Under the pieces are notes generated by a model, which saw nothing but the letters and a program-made list of their open reading frames with translations, had not been told where the DNA came from and made no database searches. A stretch of 48,356 nt of DNA, taken from NCBI GenBank assembly GCA_030622135.1, contig JAUXGL010000007.1, positions 1-48,356 on the forward strand. Reading direction: 5' to 3'. Below are positions 8,670 to 15,760 of this stretch, one piece after another; the stretch's first letter is position 1; the number at the start of each line of letters is the position of its first letter. The DNA is from Deltaproteobacteria bacterium (GTDB taxonomy: Bacteria > Myxococcota > B64-G9). The position numbers were made by a program, and so were the translations under genes.

Positions 8670-10046
8670 TTACTTGTATTTCCAGCCGACCTGGGTGAAG
8701 AAGCCGTGGTACAGGTCCGAGGTCTCGCCTATGTTGTCGTCATTGATGGTGAACTGGAGCGTTTCCCATCCCACGCCGACATGGAGGCCGTTGTACAGGT
8801 CGTAGTCGAACCCGGCGCGGACGGTGAACCCCGAGCCGTCGCCGCTGAGGTCCTCGGACGGCGAGACCATGAGGAGGTAACCGGCGGATACGTTCATTGT
8901 CAGGACGGGCTTGTAGATCGTCAGGTGGATGTCCAGAGCCGCGTAGGGGTAGCTGTAGCCGGCGCTGAGTGCCAGGGCGTGGTCGGTGTCGATGGTGCAG
9001 GCGGTGGATCCGTAACCGACTTGGAGTATGAACGCCGGTTGCAGGATCACGTCGTTGAACGCGATCCGGTACAGCAGCTCACCGGCCCACTGGGTCTGGG
9101 CGGAGTCCCAGGTGTCACCGCCGTCGATGCCGTACTGCAGGCCCAGGCTCATGTTGTACATCCCGCCCAATCCGATGTCCTTGATTATGTCGTCGTTCAG
9201 AAAGGCCCCTAAGAAAAAGTGGCCGTCGATGCGTACCCCGGGGAAAATCCCCGATTTGTGGCGGGGGTGCAGGCCTTCGCGCGTGTTCACGTTCAGGCCC
9301 GCAAAGATGGAGATCTCGGGCACCGCGCCCGCCTTGAGTTTTTTTCGCTTCTTGGTCCGCGAGGCGGACTTGGCCTTCTTCGAAGTCGTTTTTTTGCTGG
9401 ACGTGTCCGCCGTGTCGCCTTTCCTCTTGTCCTCCCGGGCCCAGGGCGGCAAGAAGGCGTCGCCGGTTCCGCCTTCGGTCCCGGTGTCGCCGGTGCCGGT
9501 AGCTACTTCCGGCTCGGGCGGGGGCTCGGGCTCGGCTCCTCCACCGCCTCCCAGTTTCCCCAGTACCAGGCGGGCGAACTTGTTGGCCACCGAGGAGGGG
9601 AAGCGGGGGCGCTTTAGGCGGTAGGTTTTTTTAATCAGCCGGTTTCCGTTGGCACTGTATGCGCTTACGGTGACGATGTACCTTCTCCCGCGTTTCTTCA
9701 CCGATCCGGTGACCACCGCGTCGAGATTCATCTTCCGGGAAAGGAGCCTGATGGACCGGGCCCGGAGCGATCTTTTCGCACTGATGCGGGCCCTCCTGGC
9801 CTTGCGCAGGTACTGCTTGTAGGAGACCAGGCTGGCCCCCTCGGCGCTGAGTGCCTTGACAATGGCCGATCGCGCCGCTCTGCCTACTTTTTTCGTCTTG
9901 CGTGCGCCCGAAAAATCCGCGACCACCAGGGTCTGTGCCTGGGATTTGGAAGGCACGGCGGTCAGGATGAGGGCGAGAAGTGCGAGGCAGGGAAGGAACC
10001 AGAAGGTTTTCCGAGACGCAGCCCCAAAACGGATCGGGAGTTCCAT
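8670..10046 (-). CDS. Secreted protein with Lys-rich linker and beta-barrel-like C-terminus
   Basis: The 458-residue product has a signal peptide (hydrophobic core about 15-30, probable cleavage after SQAQ). A domain of about 130 residues starting TLVVADFSG follows and resembles the TolB-N/CsgG-like strand at the start of curli-type secretion proteins. Next come a Gly/Pro/Glu linker and a Lys/Ser/Thr-rich stretch (about 215-245), then about 210 residues of alternating aromatic and polar sequence compatible with an outer-membrane barrel. It ends GWKYK rather than with the usual terminal Phe. No enzyme motif is visible. The ATG at 10046 is preceded by GGAGG. An outer-membrane role is inferred; the function is unknown. 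Confidence 0.75.
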   Translation of the reverse strand: MELPIRFGAASRKTFWFLPCLALLALILTAVPSKSQAQTLVVADFSGARKTKKVGRAARSAIVKALSAEGASLVSYKQYLRKARRARISAKRSLRARSIRLLSRKMNLDAVVTGSVKKRGRRYIVTVSAYSANGNRLIKKTYRLKRPRFPSSVANKFARLVLGKLGGGGGAEPEPPPEPEVATGTGDTGTEGGTGDAFLPPWAREDKRKGDTADTSSKKTTSKKAKSASRTKKRKKLKAGAVPEISIFAGLNVNTREGLHPRHKSGIFPGVRIDGHFFLGAFLNDDIIKDIGLGGMYNMSLGLQYGIDGGDTWDSAQTQWAGELLYRIAFNDVILQPAFILQVGYGSTACTIDTDHALALSAGYSYPYAALDIHLTIYKPVLTMNVSAGYLLMVSPSEDLSGDGSGFTVRAGFDYDLYNGLHVGVGWETLQFTINDDNIGETSDLYHGFFTQVGWKYK

Positions 10047-10087
10047 GTTGTCCTCCGGGATTTCGTGGATGCTCTACTTCGAATTCC

Positions 10088-10117
10088 ATTATTTCCACGC
10101 TCCGGCGACCCTGTCAA
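10088..10117 (-). promoter_or_regulatory. Predicted sigma-70 promoter of the barrel protein gene
   Basis: On the minus strand TTGACA (10117-10112), an 18-base spacer, then AATAAT (10093-10088, five of six matches). The start of transcription would be near 10080, about 35 bases before the ATG, leaving room for the GGAGG ribosome site. Confidence 0.6.
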
Positions 10118-10158
10118 GAACCGGGACCGGCAAGTGCCCGGGAAAAAATCCAGAGTAG

Positions 10159-10187
10159 TTGCCAAAGGGGTTGGTTTTGACTATTCT
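10159..10187 (+). promoter_or_regulatory. Predicted promoter of the tyrA-cmk-ispH cluster
   Basis: TTGCCA (10159-10164), a 17-base spacer and TATTCT (10182-10187). Transcription would begin about 10195, just ahead of the AGGGAGAG ribosome site at 10203-10210. Confidence 0.55.
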
Positions 10188-10217
10188 CCACCGAACTAAA
10201 CCAGGGAGAGCGTGCTA

Positions 10218-11015
10218 GTGGAGCCCAACGGCAAACGGTACAGGCGCATCACCATCATCGGCACCGGCGCCGTCGGTTGTTCGGTCGCGTGTTTGGCCCG
10301 GGGAATGGTGGACGAAATTGTCGGGGTGGACCAGGCCGAAGCCCACCTGGAGATGGCTCGGCGATTGGGATTCATCGACCGCGGAGAGGTGGATCCAGTT
10401 CGGGGCGTGCTGGGAGCGGACGGAGTGATTTTCGCGGTTCCACTGGACAAGATATTCATGCTTGCCCAGAAAGTCGGTGCGGATATCCGGCCGGACGCAA
10501 TGGTGACGTGTACGGCGGGTACCACCCTGCGGTTGTGGAGCCAGTTGGTGGCCGAGGTGCCGGAGATGACCAAGTTCGTGCCGTCTTTCCCCCTGGTTTA
10601 CTCGGCTACTCGTGGCCCGGGAGCCGCATCGGCTTCCTTGCTGCAGGGCCGGCGTTGCATCGTGGCCAAGAACGACAAGTCCTCAAGGGAGGCGCTGCAA
10701 CGGGTGGCTTCCTTCTGGAGGGCGCTGGGGACCCAGGTGGACGTACTCGAAACGGATTCCTTCGAGTGGTATGTGTCGGGATGTCATTTCTGGCCGCATA
10801 TGTTGATCGCTTCCGTGGCCAAGGTGGCGGAGGGCCGTTCGCTCCGGGTGGAGGGTACGATGCTTCAACAATGGTTAGACGTAGTCGAGACCGAGGTAAA
10901 TCCGCAACGGTCTTGTCAGCTTTACTCTTCCAATCTCGCCATTCTTATGGATGAGTTGATCCAGGATCTTTCGAAGATTCGGCGGAAATTGGGGGGGAAA
11001 CCCGACGATACCTAA
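10218..11015 (+). CDS. tyrA: Prephenate dehydrogenase family protein
   Basis: The 265-residue protein starts with a Rossmann loop IGTGAVGCS and is of TyrA length and organisation. The loop that usually reads HPMxGSExSG is changed to FPLVYSATRGPGAA, and the SHLPH helix is represented by CHFWPHML, so the substrate region is divergent. It probably oxidises prephenate (or arogenate) with NAD(P)+ for tyrosine synthesis. Its position before cmk, ispH and rpsA matches the aromatic-synthesis/cmk block of Deltaproteobacteria. GTG 10218 is preferred because AGGGAGAG lies seven bases upstream; GTG 10212 is the alternative and would be too close to it. Confidence 0.75.
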   Translation: MEPNGKRYRRITIIGTGAVGCSVACLARGMVDEIVGVDQAEAHLEMARRLGFIDRGEVDPVRGVLGADGVIFAVPLDKIFMLAQKVGADIRPDAMVTCTAGTTLRLWSQLVAEVPEMTKFVPSFPLVYSATRGPGAASASLLQGRRCIVAKNDKSSREALQRVASFWRALGTQVDVLETDSFEWYVSGCHFWPHMLIASVAKVAEGRSLRVEGTMLQQWLDVVETEVNPQRSCQLYSSNLAILMDELIQDLSKIRRKLGGKPDDT

Positions 11016-11105
11016 CCGGCCCCGTGTCGCTCGATGCCCTCTATCGCCCTCGAATGAGGGTCGCGCCACGGCACCAGGCCGATTCGCGGGCGTCTGGAGA
11101 CTTCG

Positions 11106-11840
11106 ATGAAACTTGACTCAAGTGCAAAGATCACGGCGTCTCAAGTGCCTGGAGAGAGACCGGTGGTGGCTATCGATGGCCCGGCGGGATCGGGCAAGAC
11201 TACCGTGGCCCGGTTGGTTGCCGGTCTGCTGGGGTATTCCCTGGTGGACACCGGTGCTCTTTACCGTTGCGTGGTGTTGGCGACGCGGCGATTGGGGGTG
11301 GATGCCTTCGACGGGAAGCGGGTGGGGCGGGTGGCTGCGGGCATGCAGGTGCATTTCCAAGACGAGCAGGATGTCCAGCGGGTAATCCTGGACGGCGAGG
11401 ACGTAACTGTTGCCATTCGGGAGCCGGACATATCCCAGAGTGCGTCGCGGGTTTCCGCTCATCCCGAGGTACGCAAGGAGTTGCTTTGCAAACAAAGAGA
11501 GTTGGGTCGGCCGGGCGGGGTGGTGATCGAGGGCCGCGACATCGGCACGGTGGTGTTTCCGGATGCCGAGGTGAAGATATTTCTCACTGCGTCTGCGCAT
11601 GTCCGAGCCTGCCGTCGGTTTGACGAACTGAGCGCCAAGCAGATTGACGTGACCCTGCAGCAGACCCGGGACGAAATGAATTCTCGGGACGAGCGGGACG
11701 AAATCCGGGAACATGCTCCCATGAAGCCCGCCGCGGATGCCGAGATCGTCACGACCGAGAACCTGTCGGCACAGCAGGTGGCCGATCTGATCGTCGAGCG
11801 GGTCCGGGTGTTTCTGCGGGGAGTCGAGCCATCCGAATAA
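11106..11840 (+). CDS. cmk: Cytidylate kinase
   Basis: The 244-residue enzyme phosphorylates CMP/dCMP with ATP. It has the P-loop DGPAGSGKTT, the acceptor-side DTGALYR, the IEGRDIGTVVFPDA block and a basic lid region with NSRDERDEIREHAP, all typical of bacterial CMP kinase. About 20 extra residues precede the P-loop. The gap from tyrA (about 90 bases) contains a small CCCTC/GAGGG hairpin and no clear promoter, so co-transcription is likely. The last codons overlap the probable start of ispH. Confidence 0.95.
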   Translation: MKLDSSAKITASQVPGERPVVAIDGPAGSGKTTVARLVAGLLGYSLVDTGALYRCVVLATRRLGVDAFDGKRVGRVAAGMQVHFQDEQDVQRVILDGEDVTVAIREPDISQSASRVSAHPEVRKELLCKQRELGRPGGVVIEGRDIGTVVFPDAEVKIFLTASAHVRACRRFDELSAKQIDVTLQQTRDEMNSRDERDEIREHAPMKPAADAEIVTTENLSAQQVADLIVERVRVFLRGVEPSE

Positions 11841-12673
11841 AAATTATCAAAGCCAAGCACGCCGGGTTTTGCTACGGCGTTGGACGAGCCAGCCAAATTG
11901 CCCTGAAGCTGGCAGCCGAAGGGGAGCATCCGATATATACGCTGGGGCCGCTGATGCACAATCCCCAGGAAGTTGAGCGGTTATGCCGGCTCGGTATCAT
12001 GCCCCGGGATAGCATTGACGACTGTGTTGGCGGCCGGACCCTGATACGTACCCACGGGATCGGCAAGGAGGAGGTGGCGCGGGCACGCCTTTTGGGGATT
12101 GACCTGGTCGATACGACCTGTCCCCACGTCAAGGTGCCTCGCCGCCACATCGAGGAGTACGGCCGACAGGGGCGGGTGGTGTTTCTTCTGGGGGACGAGG
12201 GTCATCCGGAGGTGCAAGCCATCCTAAGCTACCGGACCGGATCCGTGGTGGTTGTGTCCGGCCCGGACCAGTTGCCCGAACTGGACGCGGGCACGCCGGT
12301 GGGTATCGTGGCTCAGACAACCCAGTCGAAACAGGTGTTTCAGCAGGTGGTGGACGCGGCCCGCTCGAAATATTCCGACGTGGCGGCGGTGGATACCATA
12401 TGTGACGACACCGCCCGCAGGCAGGCGGAAGGGGTGCTCCTGGCCCACAAGGTCGATTTGGTGGTGGTGATCGGGGGACGCAACAGCGCCAATACCCGCA
12501 GGTTGGCCGATATCTGCCGAGCCATCCAGCCCCGGACCTGTCATATCGAATGCGCCGAGGAGCTTTTTGGGGTAGGTTTCGATGAAGTGTCGAAAATTGG
12601 GATAACCTCGGGGGCTTCCACGCCGGACTGGGTCATCTGGGAGGTAGATGCCGGGTTGGCCCGATTGGTGTAG
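11831..12673 (+). CDS. ispH: 4-hydroxy-3-methylbut-2-enyl diphosphate reductase, probable AUC start
   Basis: IspH performs the last step of the MEP isoprenoid pathway with a [4Fe-4S] cluster. The three cluster cysteines are present: GFCYGV near the start, DTTCPH, and VDTICDDT. The reading frame holds no ATG, GTG or TTG before an ATG at 11954, and that ATG lies after the first essential cysteine, so it cannot be the start. The family N-terminus (a short IKIIKAKHAGFC-like strand) is encoded from 11831 on. An ATC at 11831, seven bases after GGGGAG (11818-11823) and overlapping the end of cmk, is the best candidate; ATA 11837 and ATT 11843 are alternatives. From 11831 the product has 280 residues, the usual family length. 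A sequencing error or a -1 shift out of cmk is possible but no slippery heptamer is seen. Confidence 0.85.
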   Translation: MRIKIIKAKHAGFCYGVGRASQIALKLAAEGEHPIYTLGPLMHNPQEVERLCRLGIMPRDSIDDCVGGRTLIRTHGIGKEEVARARLLGIDLVDTTCPHVKVPRRHIEEYGRQGRVVFLLGDEGHPEVQAILSYRTGSVVVVSGPDQLPELDAGTPVGIVAQTTQSKQVFQQVVDAARSKYSDVAAVDTICDDTARRQAEGVLLAHKVDLVVVIGGRNSANTRRLADICRAIQPRTCHIECAEELFGVGFDEVSKIGITSGASTPDWVIWEVDAGLARLV

Positions 12674-12724
12674 TTGTCAAGGGTGGGGGGCAGGGATGAA
12701 GTTGAATTGCAAGTGAAAAATCGT

Positions 12725-12753
12725 TTGACAAGGTATGTGAAAACCAGTATGTT
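12725..12753 (+). promoter_or_regulatory. Strong predicted promoter of rpsA
   Basis: TTGACA (12725-12730), 17-base spacer, TATGTT (12748-12753). Transcription would start about 12760 and give a 66-base leader. The same two hexamers with the same spacing occur before xerD. Confidence 0.65.
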
Positions 12754-12802
12754 GTGCTCCGTTTTTCGGAATCGGTGACAGGAATTCGACTGAGAGTCTT
12801 TA

Positions 12803-12824
12803 GGTGAGGAGCTGGTGAGGAGCT
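12803..12824 (+). promoter_or_regulatory. Tandem duplicated Shine-Dalgarno before rpsA
   Basis: The 11-base unit GGTGAGGAGCT occurs twice head-to-tail (12803-12813 and 12814-12824) and the second copy ends one base before the AATG at the start. Each copy carries GAGGAG, so the mRNA offers two consecutive ribosome-docking sites. Confidence 0.6.
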
Positions 12825-12825
12825 A

Positions 12826-14700
12826 ATGAATAGTGAACCAATAAAGGGTAAAATAGATACCGAAGCCAAGTCCGAGGGCGTGGCCTCTCCCAATAATAAC
12901 GAGATTCCAGAAGATGAGAACTTTGCGGCGCTTTACGAAGCCAGCTTGAAGGATCATCATCTCAAGGAGGGAGAGATCGTGAAGGGAGAGGTGATCCAGC
13001 TCCTTCCCGATCATGCGGTGGTGGATATCGGATATAAATCCGAGGGCACCATTTCAATTAGCGAATTCGGGAAGACCGAGGACGGGAAGCCCGGTGTCAA
13101 AGTAGGCGATCGGATCGACGTGCTCTTGGAGAGTTGCGAGGATGAGGACGGCCTCATCGTTTTATCCAAAGAAAAAGCCGACAAGCTCAAGATATGGGAC
13201 GAGATCAGTGAAGCCTGCCAGAAGGACGAGCTGGTGGAGGGCACCATCGTTTCCCGGGTCAAGGGCGGTCTGAGCGTGGACATCGGCGTGAAGGCGTTTC
13301 TCCCGGGTAGTCAAGTAGATCTGAGGCCCATCCGCAACCTGGACAAGCTCATCGGGCAGAAATTCCAGTTCAAGGTCATCAAATTCAACAAGAGACGCGG
13401 CAACATCGTTCTCAGCCGCCGGGTTTTGCTGGAAAAAGAGCGGGAGGCGATGAAGTCCGATACGCTCAAGAAGCTCAAGCCCGGAGCGATTCTCCCGGGT
13501 ATCGTCAAAAACATTACCGAGTACGGCGCCTTTGTGGATCTGGGCGGCATCGACGGTCTGTTGCACATCACCGACATGTCCTGGGGACGGGTGAACCATC
13601 CCAACCAGATCTTTTCGGTGGGCGATGAGATCAATGTGATGGTCTTGAAGTACGACTCGGATTCGGAGCGGGTATCGCTCGGATTGAAACAGATCAACGA
13701 AGATCCCTGGACGCATGCGGACAGCAAGTACCAGGTCGGCTCCCCGGTTAAGGGTAAAGTGGTTTCGTTGACCGACTACGGTGCGTTCGTGGAACTGGAA
13801 GAGGGGATCGAGGGTTTGATTCACATCTCCGAGATGTCCTGGACCAAGCGGGTCAAGCATCCCTCCAAGATGGTGACCGTGGGGGACGAGGTGGAGTCAA
13901 TTGTCCTGGACATCGATTCGGCCAACAAGCGCATCTCGCTGGGCATGAAGCAGGTCGATCCCAATCCCTGGACCTTGCTGGAGAAGAATTACCCGCTTGG
14001 TTCCGTCATTCGCGGCCGGATTCGCAACATCACCGATTTCGGCATCTTCATCGGCATAGAAGAGGGGATCGACGGATTGGTACACATCTCGGACATCTCC
14101 TGGACTCAGAGAATCAAGCATCCCAGCCAGATGTACAAGAAGGGAGACGAGGTGGAGGCGGTGGTTCTCCACATCGATCCGGACGGCGAGCGCTTCTCGA
14201 TGGGGATCAAGCAGTTGTTGGAAGATCCCTGGAGCACCATTCCAGAAAAATACGCCCCGGGCACGCGGGTCAAGGGCAACGTCATCAAGGTGACCGAGTT
14301 CGGCGCCTTCGTGGAGATCGAAAAGGGGATCGAGGGTTTGATCCACATATCGGAGTTGAGTCAAGACCGGATTGAGGATCCCCGGCAGGTGGTGAAAGAG
14401 GGCGATTCGATCGAAGTCATGGTACTGGATGTGGATCCGGACGAGAGAAGAATTGCATTGAGTGTCAAGAGTTTGCAGCTTTCCAAGGGTGAAGAGGATT
14501 ACCAGGCGTACCTGCGCCAGCAAGGGGACGGCACGGTGTCCCTGGGCGAGGCGCTCAAATCCAAGGGTATCGATGTGGCCGGTGTGGACGCAGCGGAGGT
14601 CGTTGCGGACGAGGAAGATAAGACGGCTGAGGTCGAGGTTCCCGCGGAAGTGATCGGCTCGGTGGAAGAAAAGAAGGACACTGAAGAAAAAGAAGAATAG
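12826..14700 (+). CDS. rpsA: 30S ribosomal protein S1
   Basis: The 624-residue protein has six S1/OB domains, at about residues 44-112, 128-196, 216-285, 301-372, 388-459 and 475-545, each with the GxV.....GAFV.....GLIHIS pattern in domains 3-6. The last 75 residues are an acidic, low-complexity tail (Asp/Glu/Lys) beyond the domains. S1 brings mRNA to the 30S subunit and helps initiation on structured or weakly led messages. It follows ispH and precedes the IHF gene, as in many Proteobacteria. Its own strong promoter and doubled ribosome site fit high expression. Confidence 0.97.
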   Translation: MNSEPIKGKIDTEAKSEGVASPNNNEIPEDENFAALYEASLKDHHLKEGEIVKGEVIQLLPDHAVVDIGYKSEGTISISEFGKTEDGKPGVKVGDRIDVLLESCEDEDGLIVLSKEKADKLKIWDEISEACQKDELVEGTIVSRVKGGLSVDIGVKAFLPGSQVDLRPIRNLDKLIGQKFQFKVIKFNKRRGNIVLSRRVLLEKEREAMKSDTLKKLKPGAILPGIVKNITEYGAFVDLGGIDGLLHITDMSWGRVNHPNQIFSVGDEINVMVLKYDSDSERVSLGLKQINEDPWTHADSKYQVGSPVKGKVVSLTDYGAFVELEEGIEGLIHISEMSWTKRVKHPSKMVTVGDEVESIVLDIDSANKRISLGMKQVDPNPWTLLEKNYPLGSVIRGRIRNITDFGIFIGIEEGIDGLVHISDISWTQRIKHPSQMYKKGDEVEAVVLHIDPDGERFSMGIKQLLEDPWSTIPEKYAPGTRVKGNVIKVTEFGAFVEIEKGIEGLIHISELSQDRIEDPRQVVKEGDSIEVMVLDVDPDERRIALSVKSLQLSKGEEDYQAYLRQQGDGTVSLGEALKSKGIDVAGVDAAEVVADEEDKTAEVEVPAEVIGSVEEKKDTEEKEE

Positions 14701-14741
14701 AATAGAACAGTTCAGGTTTTTCAACGAGAGGAGATCCCGTC

Positions 14742-15047
14742 GTGACAAAGAGTCAGCTGATTGAGACGGTGGCATCGCAATTGGAGAACGTGTCCAAGAA
14801 GGATATCGAGATCATCGTTGAGACAATCTTCAGCTGTATGACCGACGCCCTCACGAGGGACGAACGCATCGAGATCCGTGGTTTCGGGAGTTTTGTCTCA
14901 AAGATCCGGGATGCCCGGGAGGGGCGAAATCCCAAGACCGGCGAAAAGGTATCCGTACCGAAAAAGCGCACTCCGTTCTTCACGGTAGGCAAGGAGTTGA
15001 AAGAACGGGTCAACTTAAAGAAACATCTGAACTCCACCAACGGTTGA
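14742..15047 (+). CDS. ihfB: Integration host factor / HU-family DNA-bending protein
   Basis: The 101-residue protein is a full-length HU/IHF fold with ERIEIRGFGSF and the DNA-arm signature GRNPKTGEKV. The sequence and the position directly behind rpsA match IHF subunit beta; the alternative is a homodimeric HU-like protein. It bends DNA and supports sigma-54 promoters, of interest because two sigma-54 activators are encoded in this window. The GTG start has AGGAG eight bases upstream. Confidence 0.88.
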   Translation: MTKSQLIETVASQLENVSKKDIEIIVETIFSCMTDALTRDERIEIRGFGSFVSKIRDAREGRNPKTGEKVSVPKKRTPFFTVGKELKERVNLKKHLNSTNG

Positions 15048-15078
15048 TGCCCCTTAAAATCTCCGAACGCTGGTCCAT

Positions 15079-15558
15079 ATGTCGCCGGTGAAGCGCATCT
15101 GGGCGCCTTGGCGCATGCGCTATATCAAGGGGCCCAAGAAAGATGAGTGCATCTTCTGTTTTGATCCCTCCCTGGACGAGGAACGGTATGTTCTCAGGCG
15201 GGAGGAATTTGCTTTCGTCCTGCTGAACAAGTACCCGTATACCAATGGCCACCTGCTGGTGGTTCCCACCAAGCACGCCAGCCATCCCAAGGATCTCGAC
15301 GACCGGGAATACCAGGCTCTCACCGCGTTGCTGCTTTTTAGCATGACCGCTCTGGAGAAGGTTCTGGCTCCCCACGGCATGAACGTGGGTATGAACCTCA
15401 AAAGAGCGGCGGGGGCGGGCGTGGACCAGCACTTGCACTTTCACATCGTTCCGCGCTGGGACGGCGACCACAACTACGTGGCCGTGCTGGGTGAGGTGCG
15501 GGTGATCAACGAGCACCTTCTTGAAACCTACCGGCAGCTGAAGCCGGCCTTCAAGTAG
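15079..15558 (+). CDS. HIT-family hydrolase
   Basis: The 159-residue protein has the histidine-triad active site HLHFHIVPR (about residues 118-126) and the short zinc-type motif CIFC near residue 25. This matches the AP4A-hydrolase/phosphorylase-like branch (N-terminal WAPWRMRYI). It would cleave dinucleoside polyphosphates or related nucleotide phosphoramidates in the cytoplasm. It begins 31 bases after the IHF gene and may be co-transcribed with it. Confidence 0.92.
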   Translation: MSPVKRIWAPWRMRYIKGPKKDECIFCFDPSLDEERYVLRREEFAFVLLNKYPYTNGHLLVVPTKHASHPKDLDDREYQALTALLLFSMTALEKVLAPHGMNVGMNLKRAAGAGVDQHLHFHIVPRWDGDHNYVAVLGEVRVINEHLLETYRQLKPAFK

Positions 15559-15760
15559 CGCCCGTCTCAGATTCCTCACCGTACCTACAGCGAAGCAGTT
15601 CTCGTTTCTTGAGTGACGCAGAGCACCAGTGATTCCCTTGCGCAGTCAACGGGTTAACCCGGATCTCAAGGGCACCGGTGGCATATTGAGGTATTTCTTG
15701 AACCTTTACAGGGGTTTCTCGGTTTGATAGCGTGTTGGTTTGGGGAGAGGGGTTGTTGTG

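Noticed and set aside
11954-12673. ATG 11954 as the ispH start
   Set aside because: It would delete the N-terminal Fe-S cysteine and the conserved first strand.
15650-15661. Palindrome CGGGTTAACCCG before mutS
   Set aside because: It is short and no promoter sits beside it; likely chance in this GC-rich gap.
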